Shown here: one piece after another, positions 56,791 to 64,000 of the stretch
Layout: every line of letters starts with the position of its first letter
Position numbering within the stretch: the stretch's first letter is position 1
Source: Pseudoips prasinana
Taxonomy: Eukaryota; Arthropoda; Insecta; Lepidoptera; Nolidae
DNA: 64,000 bases
Assembly: GCA_951640165.1 (NCBI GenBank)
Contig: OX621241.1
Location: 12,405,001-12,469,000, forward strand
Direction: 5' to 3'
Notes under the pieces: model-generated
Database searches by the model: none
What the model saw: the letters and a program-made list of their open reading frames with translations, nothing else
Told to the model about the DNA's origin: nothing
Translations under genes and position numbers: made by a program

Positions 56791-57205
56791 CAACCCCTTC
56801 CACAAAACATCAGGGTGAACTGAAATTTCGGCTAAGTGACAACATATTCCACAGGACACCATCAAAATCCCGATCGAAAGCATGCCAAGATGATTACATG
56901 CTGTAATCGCTGCAAGGGGATGTTCATTTCTATTTTAATGTATTTTTTGTTAAAATACCATAAACATACTCGCAGTCTTAATTTCATTAAGTATACCCAT
57001 CTCTGTTTACATTGCATAAAACGCCAATTCCAGGATTAAGTGTTAAAAACGATATTCTCATTGATGATAAGACATTTCTAGACATTTATGCTAATGACAT
57101 ACTAAAAAAATTAAAATTATCCATAGACAATGCCATGACTGTAAGCTGCCCGTTTTTGCATAGGAGTATATGATAATATATCTTTCATCATCATCGTCAT
57201 CATTG
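56791..57205. other. Interval with no recognised feature
   Basis: Possibly the 3' flank of the Tc1 element; no inverted terminus was found. Confidence 0.35.
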
Positions 57206-57450
57206 ACGATCACCGTAGCCTAGTGGGTAGTGCTCCTGCCTACGAAGCTGGTGGTCCTGGGTTCGAATCCCGGTAAGTGCAAATATTTGTGTGATGAGCA
57301 TGAATATTTGTCTCTGAGTCATGGATGTTTTCTATGTATATAAGTATTTATCTATCTATATAAGTATGTATATCGTCGCCTGGTACCCATAGTACAAGCT
57401 TTGCTTAGTTTGGGGCTAGGCTGATCTGTGTGACATTGTCCGTAGATATA
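57206..57450 (+). mobile_element. tRNA-derived SINE, family 2 (good copy)
   Basis: GACGATCACCGTAGCCTAGT, GGGTAGTGC (A box), CCTGGGTTCGAATCCCGGTA (B box), AGTGCAAATATTTGTGTGAT, and a body ending TAGTTTGGGGCTAGGCTGAT, GTGTGACATTGTCC. Both promoter boxes are consensus. Confidence 0.9.
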
Positions 57451-57600
57451 AGCCGAAAGACCCACTGCTGGACAAAGGCCTCGCCCAAAGATCTCCACAA
57501 TTCCTATGCTACCCACATCCAGCGGCTTCCAGCGACCCTCAAAAGATAATCGTCCAATCTTGTAGAGGGCCTACTCACGCTGCGCCTTCCGTTTATATAT
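57451..57600 (-). pseudogene. RTE LINE C-terminal end
   Basis: Minus-strand frame NGRRSVSRPSTRLDDYLL, RVAGSRWMWVA followed by GGGCGAGGCCTTTGTCCAGC, AGTGGGTCTTTCGGCTTATA. Same family as 40441-40662 and 51251-53171. It adjoins the SINE at 57450. Confidence 0.72.
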
Positions 57601-57827
57601 AATAAAAACTTGAGAGGTGTCAAGGGACACCCGGATGGAACGAAGTTATTTTTTATTAATATGTACGAGATATGTATGAGAGAGAGAGAGAGAAAGACAG
57701 ACAAACATGCGCACGCCGTACGGCTTACATTAGCTTACTATAGCAAAAAGTGTCGTTACAAATTTTCGTCTTAATTTTTTCCGTCTAGCCCCCTTTCGCA
57801 ACGCGCGATAAGGAACTTCGTTCCATT
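57601..57827. repeat. Short (GA)n microsatellite and unassigned repeat
   Basis: GAGAGAGAGAGAGAGA near 57679 and a GGAACGAAGTT / AACTTCGTTCC inverted pair (57636, 57810) frame a block that may be a small element of unknown type. Confidence 0.4.
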
Positions 57828-57925
57828 AATAATATAATAATATCCTCAGACATTATTTACACACGGCCATCTGATCCCAAACTAAGCAGAGCTTGTACTA
57901 TGGAAACCAGATAACTGATAACTAA
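57828..57925 (-). mobile_element. tRNA-SINE family 1, 3' fragment
   Basis: Minus strand: ATCAGTTATCTGGTTTCCAT, AGTACAAGCTCTGCTTAGTT, TGGGATCAGATGGCCGTGTG, TAAATAATGTCTGAGGATAT. The head is missing. Confidence 0.78.
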
Positions 57926-58080
57926 TCTAATGGTTTGAGAGGGTTTGGGTGAATTAAAACAAAATTATGATCGCAATTTTGTATTCTTATTTCTTCAATA
58001 TTCGTTATGATTGTGTACTTAAGCACTATAATTGATAATAAACATCTTAATATAAACACATTACTTTTTTATATTGCTGT

Positions 58081-58280
58081 TTTTTTAAAAGACGACGCCC
58101 GCATTAGGGAAATAATCCCTGTGTCGCGGGGTACTTTACAAACATATAATAGACGGACACAAATTACATCCAGACTCTGAACAACTATTTATGGGACACT
58201 CAAATAGTTGTCCGGCGCGGGACTCGAACCCGCGACACGAAGCGGCGAGGCGACTATCATAGCCGCTGCGCCACACGTGC
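58081..58280 (-). mobile_element. tRNA-headed SINE, family 5
   Basis: Minus-strand head GCACGTGTGGCGCAGCGGCT (A box), TCGCGGGTTCGAGTCCCGCG (B box), then CCGGACAACTATTTGAGTGT, TTGTTCAGAGTCTGGATGTA, and a 3' part CCCCGCGACACAGGGATTAT ending in GACGTCGTCTTTT-like sequence and T/A tract. A true tRNA gene was considered, but the acceptor stem does not pair and SINE body follows. Confidence 0.75.
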
Positions 58281-59302
58281 ATTATAAGTTATGCGTCACC
58301 TTCGTACAGATGGAGACGTCAATTCCATCGGTCGTAACCGAACGATCGACAGCGCAGATGTAACACGGTCGCTTCTTTGAAAGGCAGATGTCATGTGAAC
58401 GAATCTCATCGGAAGGTAAATTATCGTTTCCATTGTCTTGTTAAACAACTTTTAAATAATACTGTTAACTTAATGATGTCCTGGAATGCTACAACAACAT
58501 ATATAATTGGATTTATTTTTAAATAAATTTATCACATTCATAGCGTGCCAATATGCAACACTTATTATTAAAATCTTACATAAAAATAACGTTTAACATT
58601 TAAAATAACATTTAAGATAGAATTAAATTAGCCATATATATATAAAAGGCATTATTAAACTATACATATTATATATTAAAAACTTTAGGCCGTAAAATAT
58701 TAATTAATTAATTAAAATAAATTATACTGCTTTGTTTCAGGGCATGCCGTGATGTACTTACAAGGGCAAGCCCGCTTTGAGAATATTACCCAATTCTTAT
58801 TAATATATTAACCAACTTTAAAAAGAAAGGTTTTTTCAATTAGATTGCACTTTTTACCTACTGAAAAGGAGCGTTACGTTTTGGTTCTGTATGTATCTAT
58901 GTCAAGAAATTTCTCCGTTGACTGTAAACAGATTAAGTAAATTATATGTTTTCCTTTTATTCCATGGGAAATCATTCCTGTATGGTCCTCATACAAATGG
59001 AGCCCAATTTTTTTGCTATCAACTGAATCTGAACTCATTTTTACCTTTTTCAAATTAATAATATGATCCTTTCATTATATTAGGCAATTCCTTTAGGAAA
59101 AATACTCAGCTTTTACATCTAACAACCTATATAATATATATGAGTCAAATGCATAAAGATTGTACTAAGTAGGAACTCTTAAGGTAGATCATGAATCTAA
59201 ATGTTTATGCAATTGACTCATATGGCAAAATTCCGAAAATATTTTCTATGGAACAAAGTAATTATCAATATCGGTATATAAATCGCGTAACAATCATGAA
59301 TG
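58281..59302. other. Interval with no recognised feature
   Basis: AT-rich. CTTTGTTTCAGGGCATGCCG at ~58730 looks like a 3' splice site, but the sequence after it shows no recognisable peptide. Confidence 0.35.
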
Positions 59303-59515
59303 TATATCCCGGACATATCTCACAACGCCATCTAGCCCAAACTAAGCAAAGCTTGTAGTATGGAAACTAGACAACTCTGCAACGGATATAGAAATACTTA
59401 AATACTTTTTTATGGAAATATATATACAGAGCACACCGTTTCATGAACACAAATTTGTCTTATGCGAGGATCGATCCCGCAACCTTTCCATCAGAAGTGT
59501 CTTTTCAAGTTGGTT
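59303..59515 (-). mobile_element. tRNA-SINE family 1, degenerate
   Basis: Minus strand: GGTTGCGGGATCGATCCTCG (B-box remnant), ACAAATTTGTGTTCATG, then CATACTACAAGCTTTGCTTA, GTTTGGGCTAGATGGCG. Strongly diverged. Confidence 0.62.
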
Positions 59516-60037
59516 AAAAAAAAAAGTCTATTTCCATGTAAATTTATCACAAGTTGCCTTCTAACTACATCACGGCTCACCACTATTTTTTTAAGTAAAT
59601 ATGTTCTAGAGTTAGTATTGATGTGGATATTTCTGAACGTATTGTATTCGCTGACGTCTCTTTCTCTTTCTTTCCAGAAAAATCTAAACAACAACAAGCT
59701 TTGACCCAGGATTTAAATCTCATAATTTGCAATTGCACGTTCTACCACTTCTTCATGGAGATAGGACATAAAGGAATTTACATAACTACAGAAACTATCT
59801 GAATCATAAACACACGTATTACGCGTGATTTCAATTTGTACTTCAACACTGATTAGGATAAAGTAGCAACATCAAATATAAAACAATGAAGAGTACTTGT
59901 GCATACATAGTATACATACATACTATATTATATTCGTGTGATGTTGAAAGTTAATATTGTTTAAGAAACATTGATTATTTAAAATAAAAATATAAGGTAC
60001 CCGAGCCCATAGATTAAGCAATATCAAAGCAGTTAGA
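59516..60037. other. 3' flank of the GLOD4-like gene
   Basis: The gene's 3' UTR should lie just left of 60038. ATTTTAAATAATCAATG-type AT-rich sequence is present, but no clear single AATAAA on the minus strand could be chosen. Confidence 0.35.
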
Positions 60038-60330
60038 TTACGCCCGTGACTTGTCTGATTTGATGAACTTGTCAAGATCGGCGTCACTGGCGGGGTCGAC
60101 CTGTGACAGCTGTCTGAAGCTCTCGTCGTCCACGAAGCAGATCTCATGGCCGTCGGGGTCAGCTAGAATGATGACTCGCACGGTAGCCTTGCCCGGCGTA
60201 TCTAAGGAGATGAGCGGAGTCAGGATGGTCCCACCCACCGCCTGGACCTTCTGGTCGATGATCGGTTGCTCATCGAACGGGCAGGAGAATGCGATGCGAC
60301 CGTAGGCCTTCGCGCGATTGACTGGTTCAC
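60038..60330 (-). CDS. GLOD4: GLOD4-like glyoxalase-domain protein, last coding exon
   Basis: The C-terminal exon, with stop codon at 60040-60038. The peptide runs EPVNRAKAYGRIAFSCPFDE, ILTPLISLDTPGKATVRVII, LADPDGHEICFVDDESFRQL, SQVDPASDADLDKFIK. DPDGHEICFV and the LDTPGKATV block are hallmarks of glyoxalase domain-containing protein 4, a vicinal-oxygen-chelate protein of uncertain enzymatic role, reported in mitochondria. The 3' splice site is GTTCTAG|GTGAACC (exon from 60330). Its first two bases complete the C left by the exon at 63475, giving Arg and the junction LVDIREPVNRAKAYGR. No frameshift. The upstream ATG at 60367 is intronic. Confidence 0.92.
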
Positions 60331-60832
60331 CTAGAACGTACATTTGTGATGCTTTTTTACAAGTCATAATAACACATTTATAACGTAACTGGCTTTCTTT
60401 GCGTTCTCATAGAGGTAGGTGGAAGGGGGCGTAGCTATAAATAACGAAATTTAACTATAAACTTCAATTTAATAATTATAGTATTGAATTAAGTATTTTT
60501 ATGTAGTAGAAATATAAATACTTTAATATTTATTTAAGATCTACTCAATAACGTTGTGCGATAAGACACGGACGTAAATCTATTATAATAATAATAAACA
60601 TTGTATTCGACTGTATTGCTGGTGCATGTGTACATCCGAAGTACAATATCCAAGTACTGAATAAATTACATAATCTAGGAAGAGGGGAACACTGAGAGAC
60701 AGAGAAGGTGATCGTTAATGCAATTACCCCTTAAACCTACGTCTGAGTCGCAGGTCTCAGACTTTGTCGAGTATTCCGTCCTCTATCACGCGACGGACCA
60801 GATTTCCGCACGGTCAATCCATGGGATGAAGA

Positions 60833-60875
60833 ATTGAAGGCAATGAAATTAAGTCTTAATTTCATTGCCTTCAAT
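60833..60875. repeat. Perfect palindrome, 21-bp arms, 1-nt centre
   Basis: ATTGAAGGCAATGAAATTAA.. (60833-60853) and its complement (60855-60875) around a single T. It lies in the GLOD4-like intron. Confidence 0.85.
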
Positions 60876-62276
60876 AACTATCTCAGTGCTAACGGATATT
60901 GCATTGCTAGGAATATGGCAAACGTGACGGTACGCGGTTAATGCAACATAATTATGTAGTTGCGACAATCACCTTTATGAACGCCTCGTTTGACAACACA
61001 GTATAAATTTATATCGTTCTGCGAACAAGATTTTGAAAAAGATTTCTAGTGATATTAATATCGTTTGATTTCTTTAATGCTCATTCCTATCTTTAAGTTG
61101 TTTAAGACTATTTCGACATAATCATTTCCTCTTTAGTGATGATATTTGCTAACCGACGCTATCGAAGGAAAATATTATAAATACGGATATATGTTTATAT
61201 GGACATTTTACGTGATTTCCCCAATGTTTGTGAACCGTTTATATATTATAATTCTTTTTCTTTCGCCACATTTTTGATATAATATATTTAACTAAATAAA
61301 TTTCTTTTTAAATCCTATGTTATAAATACAAACTGAAATCGATTATACTAGAATTGAAATCGTGCCGCGGTTTTTCATTCTTTTTATTATTGATTTAGTC
61401 CTATTCGTCAACAAATAAACAAAATGTAACATAAATTGAGGAGCACCATCTACTCATGCACTGGACAAATTTAAGAAAACCAGTTTATGAAAAACGTATA
61501 CAAAAATACCAAAATGCTTCAGCTCATCAACATTTTTATATGAGAAGTAATTTTGTTGTGTGTATTTTACAAGTTGATATTCTATATCTTGTTTTGTTTA
61601 AATTAAGTTTCGTAAGTGTCGTACATTATGTCGTATTCGGCGTCTTTTAAGTGCGATCGGAACATCAGCGTACAGTAATTATTTACTGTACAATTTGCTG
61701 AGTTAGACGCCTTTCCAAGCCTGTACTGATAATGTTGCATGCTTCCAAATGTAATCCTTAGTAAACTAAACGTAAAAATTTATCTTGTCTTTGTTGTAAA
61801 ATAATTTGAGGATTATCTTTGCTTGTTGAGATTTTTTTTTGTTACACCTTTGTTTACTCTTTTCGTCTTTCTTTCGTCTAATTCGTCTTTCATATAGTTT
61901 GGTTTATAGTGGAACTGAACAATGACGACTATTGGGCCTAGAAAGTGGCACTCTAGATAAAAGATAACATCTTCACAAACAATCATATGGTTATCATTTT
62001 ATCTTTTCTTTTAAGATGGGTAAACAATTTATCCACGTGTACACATCATGATCACAGATAAAAATCAAGTCAGTTATTAGACAGATGTCATGTGTAATAG
62101 ATATGCCAGAATGATTCAACAGTATTCATGGTTATTTCCAGCTTTGCCGCGAAGTGAATGCCCTGTTTAAGATACACGCGCGGCTTTGGATATAGGCTTA
62201 ATGTGTCGAAAAATTGATTTAAAAATGTACACAATATAAAAAAAGTTGTGTAAGAAACCAACTTTTCTATTATATA

Positions 62277-62409
62277 CTGATCCAGCACGTCCAGCTACCC
62301 CAATCTGTCAAATTTCTTTTTAGATTTTCAACTTTATCACAAAAGCATAAGGTTCACTTTCAATAGGGGAAATTTGACAGATTGGGATAGCTCGATGTGC
62401 TGGCGTCAG
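62277..62409. mobile_element. TA-flanked MITE, copy 4
   Basis: CTGATCCAGCACGTCCAGCT ... GCTCGATGTGCTGGCGTCAG between TA dinucleotides. The left terminus is mutated relative to the other copies. It lies in the GLOD4-like intron. Confidence 0.84.
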
Positions 62410-63239
62410 TACATTTTTAATTAATATTACCGATCAGTAAAAATAGGCACATAAAAATTTGCTAGCTCCTAACACCTTTATCGTGTATTGTTGTGTCGTT
62501 AGCGTACAGGCTACGGAAACAAATATGTGTTATCGCTTGTCATCCTTGCTTGAATTTAAAATTGCTGCGAAGATTATAATATTTTGAAATAACTATTTTG
62601 CTGTGCAATCAGTATTTTTGCTTAGGATACGGCATTTTTCGTAATACAAACGCAAGATTTATTGATTTGTATTTAAATACTAACCGTAACTAAACGTAAC
62701 AGCTATTCGGAGATATTTGTAATTTATATCTTATTTTGCTTATGGTAATTAGTGCTGACTTATCTAGGTGTATATATATTTGGATCATTGTTTTGTTTTT
62801 GTTACTAACTGGTGGACAATGTATAAACATATTTTATTATGAGAAACGAAGCCATGAAGTCACGTACGTTATCTTAATACCTATTATATATGCAAAATAG
62901 TAAAGCAAATTATTTCTTGACTAATTCCGTTTTACTTAATTGCACCATGTGAGCTCGACAAATGGATGTTGTGATTACGGCCCGATTGAGACAAAACTGT
63001 TCTTGCTTTCTGGATTATAATTATGCCACTGTATGTGTTTTTTTATATTAAACTGTTATTTTTAATAAATAGGTACAACATCAGTCCGATCCTTATTACA
63101 AAGAAAAGTAGTTTATTTATTATAGTTGGTTCGGGTTAAGCGTTCTTTATCTAACATAACCTATAAATACATATAACTTCGTTGTAAGTCATTGACCTAT
63201 ATGTATTCTACTAGACGCGCAATCCCATATTGAGAATTT

Positions 63240-63340
63240 GCTCACCGAGTTGCAGCGCGGGCGCTGCAATTCAGTAAGCAATTATTGCCGCCGCGCGCGC
63301 GCCCGTCACCTCGCGCACAGCCGGACTGGGACAGAGTTTT
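63240..63340. promoter_or_regulatory. Short CpG-rich patch inside the intron
   Basis: GTTGCAGCGCGGGCGCTGCA (a hairpin) and GCCGCCGCGCGCGCGCCCGT stand out from the AT-rich intron. It could be an internal promoter or a GC-rich repeat. There is no splice site or ATG good enough to call an exon. Confidence 0.3.
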
Positions 63341-63474
63341 TATTCGAAACAGCGTGTCTAGTTATACATATAAGTCAATGTTGTAAGTTCGATAGTTCTT
63401 TGAGTTTTAATGTAAAGCTGTATTTCTAGCCATACTTATTACTGAACAATAAAAAAAATTCTCCGCAAACTTAC

Positions 63475-63630
63475 GAATATCGACGAGCTCGAGTTTAGCT
63501 TGATCTTCACTGAACCCTAGCAGAAGAGATTTGTCTGACGTCTCGAAGACCTTCAGGCCAAGTACACCCCTCCAGTATGCTACGGACCGGTCTAAATTTG
63601 AACTTGCTAATGATACTTTGATTACTGGAT
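63475..63630 (-). CDS. GLOD4: GLOD4-like glyoxalase-domain protein, penultimate exon
   Basis: 156-bp internal exon between CTTTTACAG|ATCCAG and GATATTC|GTAAGT. The peptide PVIKVSLASSNLDRSVAYWR, GVLGLKVFETSDKSLLLGFS, EDQAKLELVDI matches the second glyoxalase module of GLOD4 (PV.KV.LA.S.L..S..YW...LG.K.......LLG...D..KLEL). It begins with the last two bases of a codon (AT) and ends with the first base of one (C). The phase to the next exon at 60330 is correct. The N-terminal exons lie beyond 64000. Confidence 0.9.
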
Positions 63631-63850
63631 CTGTAAAAGATATAAAAGAATGTAAATAATTAATTCCACATAATTATTAACCCCTCTACTCTCTATTTTA
63701 AATAGTAAACATTATTCAAGCAGCTCCTAATAAATATAACCCTTACAGATATAGAAGCAGGCCTCAAACATTATAATTTTTGGAATGGAATTGGTATTTA
63801 AGTTTTTACGGAAAAATGATAAAAAAGTTAATGAGAAAATTCTGGAAAAA

Positions 63851-64000
63851 AACCGGCCAAGTGCGAGTGGGACTCGCCCACGAAGTGTTCCGTAGCAGCA
63901 AGTATTTCAGTTCATGAAATACAAGGTAAATTGCGGTATACGATTTCTCGAATTTTCGGTGGAAGTTTGCATGGCAATGTACATCATATATTCATTCTAT
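63851..64000 (+). repeat. Dispersed repeat (GGCCAAGTGCGAGT type), runs off the window
   Basis: AACCGGCCAAGTGCGAGTGG, GACTCGCCCACGAAGTGTTC, CGTAGC matches the start of the repeat at 32318-32585 (inverted there). Located in the next upstream intron of the GLOD4-like gene. Confidence 0.62.

Larger units (their letters stand above)
60331..63474 (-). other. Intron of the GLOD4-like gene
   Basis: 3.1 kb between GATATTC|GTAAGT and TTCTAG|GTGAAC. It contains a perfect 21-bp-arm palindrome (60833-60875), a MITE copy (62277-62409) and a short CpG-rich patch (63250-63330). Otherwise AT-rich with no coding frame I recognise. Confidence 0.85.

Noticed and set aside
58210..58280. Possible tRNA gene with A and B boxes
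   Set aside because: The acceptor stem does not pair and a SINE body with a shared 3' end follows.

Overview
This window reads as AT-rich nuclear DNA of a moth or butterfly (Lepidoptera). The evidence is intron-split host coding DNA, tRNA-derived SINE families in both orientations, Helitron-type ends of the kind common in Lepidoptera, RTE, CR1/jockey and L2-like LINEs, and no bacterial gene organisation. Family names rest on protein and terminal motifs read by eye; no database was searched.

Host genes are few. The last two coding exons of a GLOD4-like glyoxalase-domain gene lie on the minus strand at 63475-63630 and 60038-60330, and their splice phases match exactly. A GC-rich probable first coding exon lies at 8225-8416 (minus, good donor). 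A CpG-rich block at 27900-28445 looks like a promoter or first exon, with donor-like sites on both strands. No other host exon is convincing.

The rest is mobile DNA, much of it nested. 1-2540 holds a LINE copy with an intact reverse transcriptase frame. 5850-6420 holds a hairpin element invaded by a PIF/Harbinger-like MITE. 7-18 kb carries SINEs, Helitrons and hairpins. 19038-24298 is a DIRS-type tyrosine-recombinase retroelement remnant: inverted terminal repeats, a tyrosine-recombinase pseudogene, and an internal complementary region whose two halves complement the two outer ends. It has no recognisable reverse transcriptase and holds a ~1.3 kb tandem array with 148-bp units. 34.5-40.7 kb holds a second copy of the first LINE inside a TA-flanked MITE, itself hit by an RTE-derived SINE, plus a third 3' fragment inside a tRNA-SINE.

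The most complex part is 44.8-56.8 kb. A Tc1-like transposase pseudogene is split by an ~11.3 kb element with ~0.8 kb inverted arms. Its loop carries a near full-length two-ORF LINE, split by an antisense LINE (8-bp duplication), split by a non-autonomous hAT-like element (perfect 8-bp duplication), split by an RTE LINE that has lost its reverse transcriptase core. This gives six nested levels with an inferable order of insertion.

The best candidates for a second look are the DIRS element with its array, the long-armed foldback element with repeated GC-rich motifs, and the modular SINEs that share heads, bodies and tails with each other and with the local RTE.
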